Shown: piece by piece, positions 1 through 8,483 of the stretch | Layout of the letters: each line of letters opens with the position of its first letter | How positions within the stretch are numbered: position 1 is the first letter of the stretch | Source of the DNA: Streptomyces sparsogenes | GTDB taxonomy: Bacteria; Actinomycetota; Actinomycetes; Streptomycetales; Streptomycetaceae | DNA: 64,000 nt | Direction of reading: 5' to 3' | Assembly (NCBI RefSeq): GCF_001704635.1 | Contig: NZ_MAXF01000038.1 | Coordinates: 232,213 to 296,212 of the forward strand | The notes under the pieces: model-generated | What the model was told of the DNA's origin: nothing | What the model saw: the letters and a program-made list of their open reading frames with translations, nothing else | Database searches by the model: none | Translations under genes and position numbers: made by a program

Positions 1-56
1 TCCGCAACAAGCGCGAGAGCCTCCCCCCGAAGAAGCACGGCAACATCCCGCTGTAG
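1..56 (+). CDS. pccB: Acyl-CoA (propionyl-CoA) carboxylase beta chain, C-terminal end (partial)
   Basis: Only the last 17 codons lie in the window, ending RESLPPKKHGNIPL and a TAG stop. This basic tail is typical of the carboxyltransferase beta subunit of actinobacterial acyl-CoA carboxylases. The epsilon subunit gene follows 57 bp downstream and the biotinylated alpha chain lies 2.3 kb further on, which is the usual Streptomyces order. The beta subunit transfers CO2 from carboxybiotin to propionyl- or acetyl-CoA. Family membership is inferred from the tail and the neighbours because the catalytic part lies outside the window. Confidence 0.8.
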   Translation, partial: RNKRESLPPKKHGNIPL

Positions 57-113
57 GGATCCGCGCGCGGCATCCCCGCGCCCTCCCACCCCTCTCCAGG
101 AAGGGCTGTTTCC

Positions 114-320
114 ATGATCAAGATCGTACGGGGCAATCCGACCCCAGAGGAGCTGGCCGCCGCCCTGGCGGTGGTCCAAGCCCGCGCGGCGGCCGCCGCG
201 GCCGCCGCGCAGGGCGAGGGAGCGCCACCGGAGTGGTCCGACCCGGCCCGCACCGTCCCCGCCCGCCGGGTCCCGCCCCCGGGGCCCAGAGCGTGGCGTA
301 CGACCTACTGGCCGAGCTGA
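114..320 (+). CDS. pccE: Acyl-CoA carboxylase epsilon subunit
   Basis: A 68-residue protein starting MIKIVRGNPTPEELAAAL, the signature of the small epsilon subunit that stimulates the acyl-CoA carboxylase beta/alpha complex in actinobacteria. An alanine-rich helix (residues 18-32) is followed by a Pro/Arg-rich tail ending AWRTTYWPS. The core WRTT...W is usual for the family. The start is preceded by an AGGAAGGG ribosome site about 8 bp upstream. It lies 57 bp after pccB and is almost certainly cotranscribed with it. Confidence 0.88.
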   Translation: MIKIVRGNPTPEELAAALAVVQARAAAAAAAAQGEGAPPEWSDPARTVPARRVPPPGPRAWRTTYWPS

Positions 321-440
321 GGCGCTGCCGGCCGGGCTGAGGCGCTACTGACCGGGCCGAGGCGCGCGGCGGCTTGGGTACCGGCCGAGCCGTAGCAGCC
401 TCACCCAAGTCCCCGTTTACAGGAAAATAGTCCCTTCCGC

Positions 441-476
441 CCGTGGCGCCTGAGTACGCGTACTCAGGCGCCACGG
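441..476. promoter_or_regulatory. 36-bp perfect palindrome over the start of the small membrane protein gene
   Basis: The sequence reads identically on both strands over 36 bases, centred between 458 and 459, with core GAGTACGCGTACTC. It begins just before the GTG start at 443, so it covers the translation start. It could be an operator for a dimeric repressor or a very tight mRNA hairpin that occludes initiation. No regulator can be assigned from sequence alone. Confidence 0.6.
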
Positions 477-634
477 CCCGGGTGCGGCGCAGGATCGACC
501 GCATGCTGTGGTCCGACCCGCCTGATGAGCCGCCCGACGAGCTGCGGCGGGCCCAGGACATGCTCCGCCGCGCGGGCACGGTGCTCGCGGTCGCGACCCT
601 GACCCTCATGCTGCTGCTGAGCCTGCGTCCGTGA
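443..634 (+). CDS. Small single-pass membrane protein, unknown function
   Basis: A 63-residue protein with a charged N-terminal part (RVRRRIDRMLWSDPPDEPPDE) and one C-terminal hydrophobic helix (about residues 44-60, VLAVATLTLMLLLSL). It sits between pccE and maf in the same orientation. From memory, Streptomyces genomes carry a small conserved ORF at this place; no function is known to me. The GTG start lies inside the left arm of a perfect palindrome and no strong ribosome site precedes it, so the true start could be slightly further downstream. Confidence 0.6.
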   Translation: MAPEYAYSGATARVRRRIDRMLWSDPPDEPPDELRRAQDMLRRAGTVLAVATLTLMLLLSLRP

Positions 635-765
635 CCGTCCGTGACCCGGACGCCGATGCCGCCGGCCCTGACGCCGCCGCTGAGCCCGCGTCCCTGACCT
701 GAGCCCGCGTCCCTGACCTGCGCAAGGGTGGGGTGGGGGCCAGGCCCGCCGCCTACCCTGGGCGC

Positions 766-1383
766 ATGACTGACACCCAGCGCGCACTCATCCTCGCCTC
801 CGCCTCACCCGCCCGCCGGTCCCTGCTGCGCCAGGCCGGGCTGGCCTTCGAAGTGATCGTCAGCGGTGTGGACGAGGACGCCCTGAGCGCCGAGACGCCC
901 GCCGAGCTGGCGCGCGTGCTGGCCGAGGCCAAGGCGGCCGCCGTGGCCGCGCTTCCGGAGGCGGCCGGGGCCCTGGTCCTCGGCTGTGACTCGGTCCTGG
1001 AACTCGACGGCCAGCCGCTCGGCAAGCCCGCCGACGCCGAGGAGGCCACCGCCCGCTGGAAGTCCATGCGCGGCCGCTCCGGCGTCCTGCGGACCGGGCA
1101 CTGCCTCATCGACACGGCGACCGGCGGCCGCACCTCCGCCACCGCCTCCACCACGGTCCACTTCGGCGAGCCGAGCGACGCCGAGATCGCGGCGTACGTC
1201 GCCAGCGGCGAACCCCTGCACGTGGCGGGCGCGTTCACGCTCGACGGCCGCTCGGCGCCCTTTATCGACGGCATCGAGGGCGACGCGGGGAACGTCATCG
1301 GACTGTCCCTGCCGCTGCTGCGCCGGCTCCTGGCCGAGCTGGGCGTGGGCATCACCGACCTGTGGGCCGACGCGGGGCGCTGA
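766..1383 (+). CDS. maf: Maf family nucleoside triphosphate pyrophosphatase
   Basis: A 205-residue cytoplasmic enzyme that hydrolyses non-canonical or modified NTPs (dTTP/UTP/m5UTP class) to NMP and pyrophosphate. The Maf signature [10 protein letters not shown] is at residues 12-21. The conserved Lys of [10 protein letters not shown], the [10 protein letters not shown] acid and the [15 protein letters not shown]-terminal motif are all present. The ATG start at 766 gives the usual family N-terminus, while the frame itself is open further upstream. It lies between pccE and accA as in other Streptomyces. No ribosome site is convincing. Confidence 0.9.
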   Translation: MTDTQRALILASASPARRSLLRQAGLAFEVIVSGVDEDALSAETPAELARVLAEAKAAAVAALPEAAGALVLGCDSVLELDGQPLGKPADAEEATARWKSMRGRSGVLRTGHCLIDTATGGRTSATASTTVHFGEPSDAEIAAYVASGEPLHVAGAFTLDGRSAPFIDGIEGDAGNVIGLSLPLLRRLLAELGVGITDLWADAGR

Positions 1384-1479
1384 CCGCGGCCCGTCGGCCG
1401 ATGCCGGGCGCCGGACCGGGCCCCTCAGGCCGGATGCCGGGCGCCGACCGCTGACCTGGGCCCGGAGGCCGATGGCCCC

Positions 1480-1944
1480 TCAGGCCGGACGCGGCGCGTC
1501 CCCGCCCTGGGCCCCCGTGGCGCCCGGGGCGGCGCCGCTCTCGGCCGCGACCGGCGACTCGTCGTACACCAGCAGGCTCCACACGATCAGGCCGAGCACC
1601 ACCATCAGGACCGCGAAAGCGGTCCAGCCCACCAGGCCGACCGAGAAGGCGCCCACCAGCCCGTGCCCCACCGCGCAGGTGATCAGCAGAATGCGGGCCA
1701 GGCGCCCGGGGGCGCGGTCGCGCACGGCGGCGCGCAGCAGCACCAGGCCGCACAGCAGCAGATAGAGGCCGAAGAGCCCGCCCGCGACCCAGGTGCCGAT
1801 CGACATCGCGTCCGGGTCGAGCCCGCCCAGGGACATCCGCTGCCGGTCGACCACCAGCCCCAGGATCCAGTTGAGCAGCGCGATTCCGGCCGCCTCCACG
1901 ATCAGCGCCACGGCCGTCACCACGGCCACGGGTCTGCGCGCCAC
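1480..1944 (-). CDS. Integral membrane protein, unknown function
   Basis: About 154 residues with four hydrophobic segments (approximately 5-27, 48-70, 82-102, 104-126) and a hydrophilic Ala/Gly-rich tail. I chose the GTG whose upstream GGAAGG motif lies about 9 bases away. A GTG at 2007 would add 21 residues but has no ribosome site. It is transcribed divergently from the biotin carboxylase gene. I recognise no catalytic motif. An uncharacterised membrane protein is found at this position in other Streptomyces (recollection). Confidence 0.7.
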   Translation of the reverse strand: MARRPVAVVTAVALIVEAAGIALLNWILGLVVDRQRMSLGGLDPDAMSIGTWVAGGLFGLYLLLCGLVLLRAAVRDRAPGRLARILLITCAVGHGLVGAFSVGLVGWTAFAVLMVVLGLIVWSLLVYDESPVAAESGAAPGATGAQGGDAPRPA

Positions 1945-2332
1945 CCCGCCCACCCCTTCCGCTGCGCCGGCTCGGGTGCCGTTCCCCCCGAGAAGGTTCG
2001 ACCTCACGAACGCTACTAACGGGTAAGCCCCCCGACAAGGGTTCGGGAACGCACTCGTACGACCGGAACGCCGCGGCAAAGTTTCCGTCCCCCGTTCGTA
2101 GGGATTCCACAAAGAAACGCGGAGGAGCGCCGCTCGGGGAACTGACCCACCCGACTGCCGCGCGATTCGCCCTCCGGCCCGAAAAACCGGGCGTACCGTG
2201 GAACGACGGGGGAGTCGGCTGTCTCTTAACGGCAGGGTTCACGCTCCGTGTGGTCAAGCTCACGCCCGAGTTGTTCTCGGCGTGCGGTGTCGCCAGTACC
2301 TAAACTCGGCTTGTTTCAAGGAGGGAGCCATC
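1945..2332. other. Divergent intergenic region upstream of accA
   Basis: About 390 bases between the membrane protein and accA with no convincing ORF. The base composition is less GC-rich than the flanking genes (for example around 2000-2110 and 2215-2320), as expected for a promoter region. An AAGGAGGG ribosome site lies at about 2318-2326, 7 bases before the accA GTG. I see no clear hairpin or repeat. Confidence 0.5.
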
Positions 2333-4096
2333 GTGCGCAAGGTGCTCATCGCCAATCGTGGCGAAATCGCGGTCCGCGTTGCCCGTGCCTGTCGGGATGC
2401 CGGGATCGCGAGTGTTGCGGTCTATGCCGATCCGGACCGGGACGCGGTGCATGTGCGCGCGGCCGACGAAGCCTACGCGCTGGGCGGTGACACACCAGCG
2501 GCCAGCTACCTCGACCAGGCCAAGGTCCTGGCCGCCGCCGCCGAGTCCGGCGCGGACGCCGTCCACCCCGGCTACGGCTTCCTGTCCGAGAACGCCGACT
2601 TCGCCCAGGCCGTCCTGGACGCGGGCCTGACCTGGATCGGCCCCCCGCCCGCCGCGATCCGCGACCTCGGGGACAAGGTCGCCGCCCGCCACATCGCCCA
2701 GCGCGCCGGCGCCCCCCTGGTCGCCGGCACCCCCGACCCCGTCTCCGGCGCCGACGAAGTCCTCGCCTTCGCCCAGCAGCACGGCCTCCCCATCGCCATC
2801 AAAGCCGCCTTCGGCGGCGGCGGCCGCGGCCTGAAAGTCGCCCGCACCCTCGAAGAAGTCCCCGAACTCTACGACTCCGCCGTCCGCGAGGCCGTCGCCG
2901 CCTTCGGCCGCGGCGAATGCTTCGTCGAGCGCTACCTCGACAAACCCCGCCACGTCGAGACCCAGTGCCTGGCGGACACCCACGGCAACGTGGTCGTCGT
3001 CTCCACCCGCGACTGCTCCCTCCAGCGCCGCCACCAAAAACTCGTCGAAGAAGCCCCCGCCCCCTTCCTCACCGACGCACAGAACGCCGAACTGCGCCGC
3101 GCCTCCAAGGCCATCCTCAAGGAAGCCGGCTACGTCGGCGCCGGCACGGTCGAGTTCCTGGTGGGTACGGACGGCACGATCTCCTTCCTGGAGGTCAACA
3201 CCCGCCTCCAGGTCGAGCACCCGGTCACCGAGGAAGTCACCGGCATCGACCTGGTCCGGGAGATGTTCCGCATCGCCGACGGCGAGCCCCTCGGCTACGA
3301 CGACCCGCCCATGCGCGGACACTCCATCGAGTTCCGCATCAACGGCGAGGACCCGGGCCGCAACTTCCTCCCCGCCCCCGGCACCGTCACCACCTTCGCG
3401 CCCCCCAGCGGGCCGGGGGTGCGGCTGGACGCGGGCGTGGAGTCCGGGTCGGTGATCGGTCCGGCGTGGGACTCCCTGCTGGCCAAGCTCATCGTCACCG
3501 GCGCCACCCGCGCCCAGGCCCTCCAGCGCGCGGCGCGGGCGCTGGCGGAGTTCCAGGTCGAGGGCATGGCGACCGCGATCCCCTTCCACCGGGCCGTGGT
3601 CACCGACCCCGCCTTCACCAGCGAGCCGTTCACGGTCCACACCCGCTGGATCGAGACCGAGTTCACCAACACCATCCCCCCCTACACCCCCACCGGAGGC
3701 GGGGACGAGGCCGAGGAGGCCGCCCCGCGCGAGGTGGTGGTCGTCGAGGTCGGCGGCAAGCGCCTGGAGGTCTCCCTCCCCGCCTCCCTGGGCGTCGCGG
3801 CGGCCCCCGCGGGCGGCGGCGGTGCGGGGGCGAAGAAGCCCAAGCGCAAGGCGGCCCGGAAGTCCGGCTCCGCCGCCTCGGGCGACTCCCTGGCCTCCCC
3901 CATGCAGGGCACCATCGTCAAGATCGCCGTCGCCGAGGGCGACCAGGTCGCCGAAGGCGACCTCGTAGTGGTCCTGGAAGCGATGAAGATGGAACAGCCC
4001 ATCAACGCCCACCGCTCCGGCACCGTCAAGGGCCTGACCGCCGAAGTCGGCGCCTCCATCACCGCCGGCGCCGTCATCTGCGACATCAAGGACTGA
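2333..4096 (+). CDS. accA: Acyl-CoA carboxylase alpha chain (biotin carboxylase + biotin carboxyl carrier)
   Basis: 587 residues. The N-terminal biotin carboxylase/ATP-grasp part (about 1-450) opens [20 protein letters not shown] and contains the glycine loop [11 protein letters not shown], the [10 protein letters not shown] motif, ECFVERYL and the [14 protein letters not shown] active-site segment. A Lys/Ala linker ([11 protein letters not shown]) precedes the C-terminal carrier domain, where Lys552 of EAMKMEQP is the biotinylation site. It carboxylates biotin with ATP and bicarbonate for the beta subunit, supplying malonyl- and methylmalonyl-CoA for fatty acid and polyketide synthesis. The GTG start has a strong AAGGAGG ribosome site. 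In-frame sequence upstream (from 2198) lacks family similarity. Confidence 0.95.
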   Translation: MRKVLIANRGEIAVRVARACRDAGIASVAVYADPDRDAVHVRAADEAYALGGDTPAASYLDQAKVLAAAAESGADAVHPGYGFLSENADFAQAVLDAGLTWIGPPPAAIRDLGDKVAARHIAQRAGAPLVAGTPDPVSGADEVLAFAQQHGLPIAIKAAFGGGGRGLKVARTLEEVPELYDSAVREAVAAFGRGECFVERYLDKPRHVETQCLADTHGNVVVVSTRDCSLQRRHQKLVEEAPAPFLTDAQNAELRRASKAILKEAGYVGAGTVEFLVGTDGTISFLEVNTRLQVEHPVTEEVTGIDLVREMFRIADGEPLGYDDPPMRGHSIEFRINGEDPGRNFLPAPGTVTTFAPPSGPGVRLDAGVESGSVIGPAWDSLLAKLIVTGATRAQALQRAARALAEFQVEGMATAIPFHRAVVTDPAFTSEPFTVHTRWIETEFTNTIPPYTPTGGGDEAEEAAPREVVVVEVGGKRLEVSLPASLGVAAAPAGGGGAGAKKPKRKAARKSGSAASGDSLASPMQGTIVKIAVAEGDQVAEGDLVVVLEAMKMEQPINAHRSGTVKGLTAEVGASITAGAVICDIKD

Positions 4097-4199
4097 AACA
4101 TCCAGGGCTGACGTCCCGGCACACCCAGCCTCCCGGGCCCCGGTCGAACCCTCGACCGGGGCCCGAGGCATCCGGTGGCCGCGCGGGCCGTCCAGGCGG

Positions 4200-4460
4200 C
4201 AGGATGTCACCTTCTCGGCCGGGAACGGCCGAGCTTGTGTGCTCGGTCGTCCACGCTTCGTCGCGCGGACAGCGCTGCGAGGTGTAAGCCGCATCCGCCT
4301 CAAGGAACGGCACCCCGGCCTTGCGAGCCTTGTTCGAACGGCTGAGCCGCCTCCATTCCCCGCCCGCAGGTTGGCCTTCAGCGCCGCATAGGCGTTGACA
4401 ACGCGGTCTCGCGGAGCCGCAGCCTCCACCGCCGTCACACTTACGCCCCGGCTCGTAATG
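4200..4460 (-). pseudogene. Relic of an IS200/IS605-type TnpB/OrfB transposase
   Basis: On the minus strand one frame reads VVNAYAALKANLRAGN (about 4355-4410), the N-terminal part of Streptomyces OrfB/TnpB proteins. Another frame reads ARKAGVPFLEADAAYTSQRC (about 4273-4330), the segment just before their zinc finger. In intact proteins these pieces are about 200 residues apart, so the middle is deleted and the frame is broken. The zinc-finger part after TSQRC does not continue. Assignment rests on recalled family motifs. The relic occupies most of the 440-base gap between accA and the TetR gene. Confidence 0.62.
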
Positions 4461-4537
4461 GCATGCTTGACCCACGGGCCACGAAGCCCACACGACACCA
4501 CGGGAACCGTACGACCGACAGCGCAGGGAGGACCGCG

Positions 4538-5131
4538 ATGGCGACCGAGACAGCCCCGGCGCACACCCCACCGCGCCCCATGCGCGCCGACGCGCGCCGC
4601 AATTACGAGCGGCTGCTGACCGAGGCCAGGGCCGCGTTCGTCCAGCACGGCACCGACGCGTCGCTGGAGGACATCGCGCGCCGGGCGGGGGTCGGGATCG
4701 GCACGCTCTACCGGCACTTCCCCAACCGCACCGCGCTGATGGGCGCCGTCTTCCGGCAAGAGGTGTGCGCGCTGCTGGCGCGCGCCCGCGAGCTGGCGAA
4801 GGCGCCGCAGCCGTGCCGTGCGCTGGTCGACTGGCTGCGGGAGATCATCGATTACGCGAGCACCTACCGCGGGCTCTCGCACGCGCTGTTGGCGGCCTCC
4901 GGGGACGAGAGCTCCTCGCTGTCCCAGGGGTGCGGTCTGCCGATGCGCGAGGCGGGCAGCGCGCTGCTCGCCCGCGCCCAGCAGTCCGGGAACGTACGGT
5001 CCGACGTCGGCATAGCCGATCTGATGCAGCTGACCAACGCCATCGCGCTGGCCGTGGAACAGTCGCCGGACGACCCGGAGTTGGCCGATCGGCTGCTGGC
5101 GCTGACCTTCACCGGCCTCAAGCCGCGCTGA
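4538..5131 (+). CDS. TetR/AcrR family transcriptional regulator
   Basis: 197 residues. The N-terminal HTH (about 20-65) reads ARRNYERLLTEARAAFVQHG then DASLEDIARRAGVGIGTLYRHFPNRTALM, the classical TetR recognition helix. The C-terminal domain resembles the SBP56-type ligand-binding domain seen with short-chain dehydrogenase or quinone-reductase targets, but no partner gene is adjacent. GGGAGG lies 7 bases before the ATG. Upstream is the transposase relic and downstream the convergent DeoR gene, so its target is unclear. It shares the MRADARRNRERLL-type entry with the TetR protein at 62 kb. Confidence 0.88.
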   Translation: MATETAPAHTPPRPMRADARRNYERLLTEARAAFVQHGTDASLEDIARRAGVGIGTLYRHFPNRTALMGAVFRQEVCALLARARELAKAPQPCRALVDWLREIIDYASTYRGLSHALLAASGDESSSLSQGCGLPMREAGSALLARAQQSGNVRSDVGIADLMQLTNAIALAVEQSPDDPELADRLLALTFTGLKPR

Positions 5132-5244
5132 GCCGCGCCGAGCCGCTCAACCCTCCGCCGACTCTGCCCCCGCCGGCTAAGCCCAGCCGGCGCCGGCTAC
5201 GCCCCCCGCCGACTCCGCCCCGTCCCGGCCCGGCCTCCCCGCCC

Positions 5245-6261
5245 TCAGCGCCGCCGTGGCGCCAGGTCCGCGACCCGGCCCCCCGGCTCGGTCAGCGGCA
5301 TCGAGCCGCGCAGCGTGGCGCCGGGCCCGGCGCCCGGCTGGTGCGGGTGGTTGCGGCGCGGACCCGGGAGCGGCAGCCCGTCCTCGCCGCCGCGCGCGGC
5401 GGACGGTCCGCCGAGCCGGGGCTGCTGCCGTCCCGGCCCGGCCGGGCCGCCCTCGCCGCCCGCCGGGCCCGCGCCCGCGCCCGGCCCGGCCACCGTGATC
5501 TGCACGCCCTGGTCGGCGAGGGCCTGCAGCTCGGTGAGGGCGCGGTCGTCGTGCGGGGGCGGCTCGTCGGTCACCAGACGGGTGATGACGTCCGTCGGCA
5601 CCGTCTGGAACATGGTGTCGGTGCCCAGCTTGGTGTGGTCCGCGAGCACCACCACCTCCGCCGCCGCCTGGACCAGCGCGCGGTCGACGCTGGCGGACAG
5701 CATGTTGGACGTGGACAGGCCGCGCTCGGCGGTCAGCCCGCTGCCGGACAGGAAGGCCCGGCTGACCCGGAGCCCCTGGAGGGACTGCTCGGCGCCGCTG
5801 CCGACCAGCGCGTAGTTGGAGCCGCGCAGGGTGCCGCCGGTCATGACGACCTCCACGCGGTTGGCATGCGCCAGGGCCTGCGCGACGAGCAGGGAATTGG
5901 TGACCACGGTCAGACCCGGGACGCGCGCGAGCCGGCGGGCCAGCTCCTGCGTGGTGGTCCCGGCGCCGACCACGACGGCCTCGCCCTCGTCGACGAGACC
6001 GGCCGCGAGATCGGCGATCGCCGTCTTCTCCGCGGTCGCTAGATGGGATTTCTGCGGGAAGCCGGACTCCCTGGTGAATCCGCCCGGCAGCACCGCACCG
6101 CCGTGCCGGCGGTCGAGCAGTCCTTCTGCCTCCAGCGCCCGCACATCCCGCCGTACGGTCACTTCGGAGGTCTGGACGACGCGGGCGAGCTCGCGGAGCG
6201 ACACCGCTCCGTTCGCACGCACCATTTCAAGGATCAATTGGCGACGTTCTGCAGCGAACAC
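5245..6261 (-). CDS. DeoR/GlpR family transcriptional regulator
   Basis: 338 residues. The N-terminal winged helix RRQLILEMVRANGAVSLRELARVVQTSEVTVRRDVRALEAEGLLDRRHGGAV is the DeoR signature. A DeoR C-terminal sensor domain follows (about 75-250), with VGAGTTTQELARRL and VTNSLLVAQAL replacing the usual D-GTT pattern. The last about 80 residues are a Gly/Pro/Arg-rich tail that looks disordered. Proteins of this class usually respond to phosphorylated sugars, including deoxyribose-5-phosphate. It lies next to a group of nucleoside-catabolism genes, so it is the best local candidate for the regulator of the CTACGCGCGTAG sites, though this is inference only. Confidence 0.88.
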   Translation of the reverse strand: MFAAERRQLILEMVRANGAVSLRELARVVQTSEVTVRRDVRALEAEGLLDRRHGGAVLPGGFTRESGFPQKSHLATAEKTAIADLAAGLVDEGEAVVVGAGTTTQELARRLARVPGLTVVTNSLLVAQALAHANRVEVVMTGGTLRGSNYALVGSGAEQSLQGLRVSRAFLSGSGLTAERGLSTSNMLSASVDRALVQAAAEVVVLADHTKLGTDTMFQTVPTDVITRLVTDEPPPHDDRALTELQALADQGVQITVAGPGAGAGPAGGEGGPAGPGRQQPRLGGPSAARGGEDGLPLPGPRRNHPHQPGAGPGATLRGSMPLTEPGGRVADLAPRRR

Positions 6262-6386
6262 GAAACTGACAGTAACGCCAACGACCGTCTGGTTTCAGCA
6301 GCTTGCACCAATTAACAGATGTTGTTCGTCTGCGACCCCGCGAGATGGTATGGGGCGGTATGGGAAGCGATCTCCGTCCCCGCCTC

Positions 6387-7835
6387 CTATGCCTCTTCCT
6401 GCGTCTTCCGCGTGTGGAGCTGCCGCGCCACCTCGGCGATCGAGCCGGACAGGGACGGGTAGACCGTGAAGGCGCTCGCGATCTGCTCCACCGTCAGGTT
6501 GTTGTCGACCGCGAGCGAAATCGGGTGGATCAGCTCACTGGCGCGCGGCGCGACCACCACGCCGCCGACCACGATGCCGGTGCCCGGGCGGCAGAAGATC
6601 TTCACGAAGCCGTCCCGGATGCCCTGCATCTTCGCGCGCGGGTTGCGCAGCAGCGGCAGCTTCACCACCCGGGCGTCGATCTTCCCGCCGTCCACATCGG
6701 CCTGCGAGTAGCCGACCGTGGCGATCTCCGGGTCGGTGAAGACGTTCGCCGAGACGGTCTTCAGGTTGAGCGGGCCGACCGCGTCGCCGAGGAAGTGGTA
6801 CATCGCGATCCGGCCCTGCATGGCCGCCACCGACGCCAGCGCCAGCACCCCGGTGCAGTCGCCCGCCGCGTACACGCCGGGGGCGCTGGTCCGGGAGACC
6901 TTGTCGGTCCAGATGTGCCCGGACTCCTTGAGCCGGACCCCGGCCTCCTCCAGGCCCATGTCGGCCGTGTTCGGTATGGAGCCGACGGCCATCAGACAGT
7001 GGGTGCCCGTGATCACCCGCCCGTCCTGGAGCGTCACCTCGACCCGGTCCCCGACCCGCTTGGCGGCCTGCGCCCGCGAGCGCGCCATCACGTTCATCCC
7101 GCGCCGCCGGAAGACGTCCTCCAGCACGGCCGCCGCGTCCGGGTCCTCGCCGGGCAGCACCCGGTCCCGGCTGGAGACCAGGGTGACCTTCGACCCCAGC
7201 GCCTGGTACGCGCCCGCGAACTCGGCGCCCGTGACACCGGAGCCGACCACGATCAGCTCCTCCGGGAGCTCCTCCAGGTCGTACACCTGGGTCCAGTTCA
7301 GGATGCGCTCCCCGTCCGGCAGCGCGTCCGGGATCTCCCTGGGGTGGGCCCCGGTGGCGACCAGCACGGCGTCCGCGACCAGCGTCTGCTCGGATCCGTC
7401 CGCCGCCCGGACGATCACCTTCCGTGACCCGTCGGGCGCCTGGGACGGCTCCAGCCGCCCGCGCCCGCGCATCACCCGCGCGCCCGCGCGGGTGACCGAC
7501 GCGGTGATGTCATGGGACTGGGCCAGCGCCAGACGCTTCACCCGCCGATTGACTTTGCCCAGGTCAACGCCCACCACCCGGGCCTCCTGGGCCAGCGGCG
7601 GGGTGTCATCGGCCACGATGATCCCCAACTCCTCGTACGAAGAGTCGAAGGTCGTCATCACCTCAGCGGTGGCGATCAACGTCTTGGAGGGCACACAGTC
7701 GGTGAGCACCGACGCCCCGCCCAGACCGTCGCAGTCGACGACGGTCACCTCCGCACCGAGCTGAGCGGCGACCAGCGCCGCCTCATAGCCGCCGGGTCCG
7801 CCACCAATGATCACGATCCGAGTCACATGCTCCAT
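6387..7835 (-). CDS. lpdA: NAD(P)H-quinone dehydrogenase, LpdA-like flavoprotein
   Basis: 482 residues with the pyridine nucleotide-disulfide oxidoreductase layout: FAD-binding GGGPGGYEAALVAAQLGA (11-28), NAD-binding VVGSGVTGAEFAGAYQALG (about 210-228) and a dimerisation domain. The redox-disulfide site reads GGASVLTDCVPSK, so Ser42 replaces the first cysteine and only Cys47 remains. The C-terminal HPT..E motif of lipoamide dehydrogenases is YPSLSG. This matches the mycobacterial LpdA quinone-reductase type (NAD(P)H:quinone, FAD) rather than a pyruvate-dehydrogenase E3. It is divergent from the cyclotransferase-like gene and 125 bp from the DeoR gene. Confidence 0.9.
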   Translation of the reverse strand: MEHVTRIVIIGGGPGGYEAALVAAQLGAEVTVVDCDGLGGASVLTDCVPSKTLIATAEVMTTFDSSYEELGIIVADDTPPLAQEARVVGVDLGKVNRRVKRLALAQSHDITASVTRAGARVMRGRGRLEPSQAPDGSRKVIVRAADGSEQTLVADAVLVATGAHPREIPDALPDGERILNWTQVYDLEELPEELIVVGSGVTGAEFAGAYQALGSKVTLVSSRDRVLPGEDPDAAAVLEDVFRRRGMNVMARSRAQAAKRVGDRVEVTLQDGRVITGTHCLMAVGSIPNTADMGLEEAGVRLKESGHIWTDKVSRTSAPGVYAAGDCTGVLALASVAAMQGRIAMYHFLGDAVGPLNLKTVSANVFTDPEIATVGYSQADVDGGKIDARVVKLPLLRNPRAKMQGIRDGFVKIFCRPGTGIVVGGVVVAPRASELIHPISLAVDNNLTVEQIASAFTVYPSLSGSIAEVARQLHTRKTQEEA

Positions 7836-7921
7836 TGTCCCGCACCCTCATCACATCACTCCTCCGGGGGGTTCCCGGCGCCCCGGAAACCTTCCCCCCT
7901 CACTCCCGTACCCTCAGAGCC

Positions 7922-8359
7922 ATGTCGCTCTACGCCGCGTACGCCGGCAACCTCGACGCGCGGCTGATGTCCCGCCGCGCACCGCACTCCCCGCTGCGCG
8001 GCACGGGGTGGATCAACGGCTGGCGCCTGACCTTCGGGGGCGAGCAGATGGGCTGGGAGGGCGCCCTCGCCACCATCGTCGAGGCGCCGCGCTCCCAGGT
8101 CTTCGTCGCCCTGTACGACATCGCCCCCATGGACGAGGAGTCCATGGACCGCTGGGAGGGGGTCGGCCTGGACGTCTACCGCCGGATGCGGATCCGGGTC
8201 CACACCCTGGACGGCGACGAGGCGGCCTGGCTGTACGTGCTCAACGGCTACGAGGGCGGCCTCCCCTCCGCCCGCTACCTCGGCGAGATCGCGGACGCCG
8301 CCGAGTCCGCCGGGGCCCCGCACGACTACGTCATGGAACTGCGCAAGCGCCCCTGCTGA
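7922..8359 (+). CDS. Gamma-glutamylcyclotransferase-like protein
   Basis: A 145-residue protein with an AIG2/GGCT fold. [18 protein letters not shown] corresponds to the Tyr-Gly-Ser-Asn-Leu loop of the family, with Ala for Ser. WRLTFGG, the [19 protein letters not shown] segment carrying the catalytic Glu, and [11 protein letters not shown] near the end are also typical. Family members release 5-oxoproline from gamma-glutamyl peptides or amines, but the substrate here is unknown. It starts 86 bp from lpdA on the other strand and precedes the PNP gene by 124 bp. Confidence 0.8.
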   Translation: MSLYAAYAGNLDARLMSRRAPHSPLRGTGWINGWRLTFGGEQMGWEGALATIVEAPRSQVFVALYDIAPMDEESMDRWEGVGLDVYRRMRIRVHTLDGDEAAWLYVLNGYEGGLPSARYLGEIADAAESAGAPHDYVMELRKRPC

Positions 8360-8399
8360 GCGCGGCCCGCCCCGGCCCCGCCGCCGTATCGCCCGCGCA

Positions 8400-8429
8400 G
8401 TTCGATCGCACCTTGGCAAAGAATCGAAC
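8400..8429. promoter_or_regulatory. Inverted repeat GTTCGAT-N16-ATCGAAC upstream of PNP
   Basis: Seven-base arms (8400-8406 and 8423-8429) separated by 16 bases, 18 bp upstream of the shared nucleoside operator. It may be a second regulator site or part of the transcription end of the upstream gene. It does not match the LexA spacing. Confidence 0.35.
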
Positions 8430-8446
8430 GCTGCGCCCGGATACGT

Positions 8447-8458
8447 CTACGCGCGTAG
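8447..8458. promoter_or_regulatory. Palindrome CTACGCGCGTAG, candidate nucleoside-regulon operator (PNP promoter)
   Basis: A perfect 12-bp palindrome at the position expected for the -35 region. A -10-like TAATCT lies at 8471-8476, seven bases before the GTG start, so transcription may start at the initiation codon. The same 12-mer occurs at the deoC and add promoters, and a variant lies upstream of the BMP transporter operon. Confidence 0.7.
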
Positions 8459-8483
8459 GCAATCAGCGGCTAATCTCATCCGC

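Noticed and set aside
2300..4882. Open frame of 860 codons antisense to accA
   Set aside because: High-GC antisense artefact. Its translation is Gly/Asp/Val low-complexity and lacks any domain, while the plus-strand gene is unambiguous. Only the short TnpB-like part near 4.4 kb is meaningful.
6387..7835. Dihydrolipoamide dehydrogenase (E3 of pyruvate dehydrogenase)
   Set aside because: First redox Cys is Ser, and the C-terminal His-Glu pair is Tyr/Gly; it better fits LpdA-type quinone reductases.
8400..8429. LexA (SOS) box upstream of PNP
   Set aside because: The half-sites resemble those of a LexA box but are 16 bp apart, while the real box has a 4-bp spacer.
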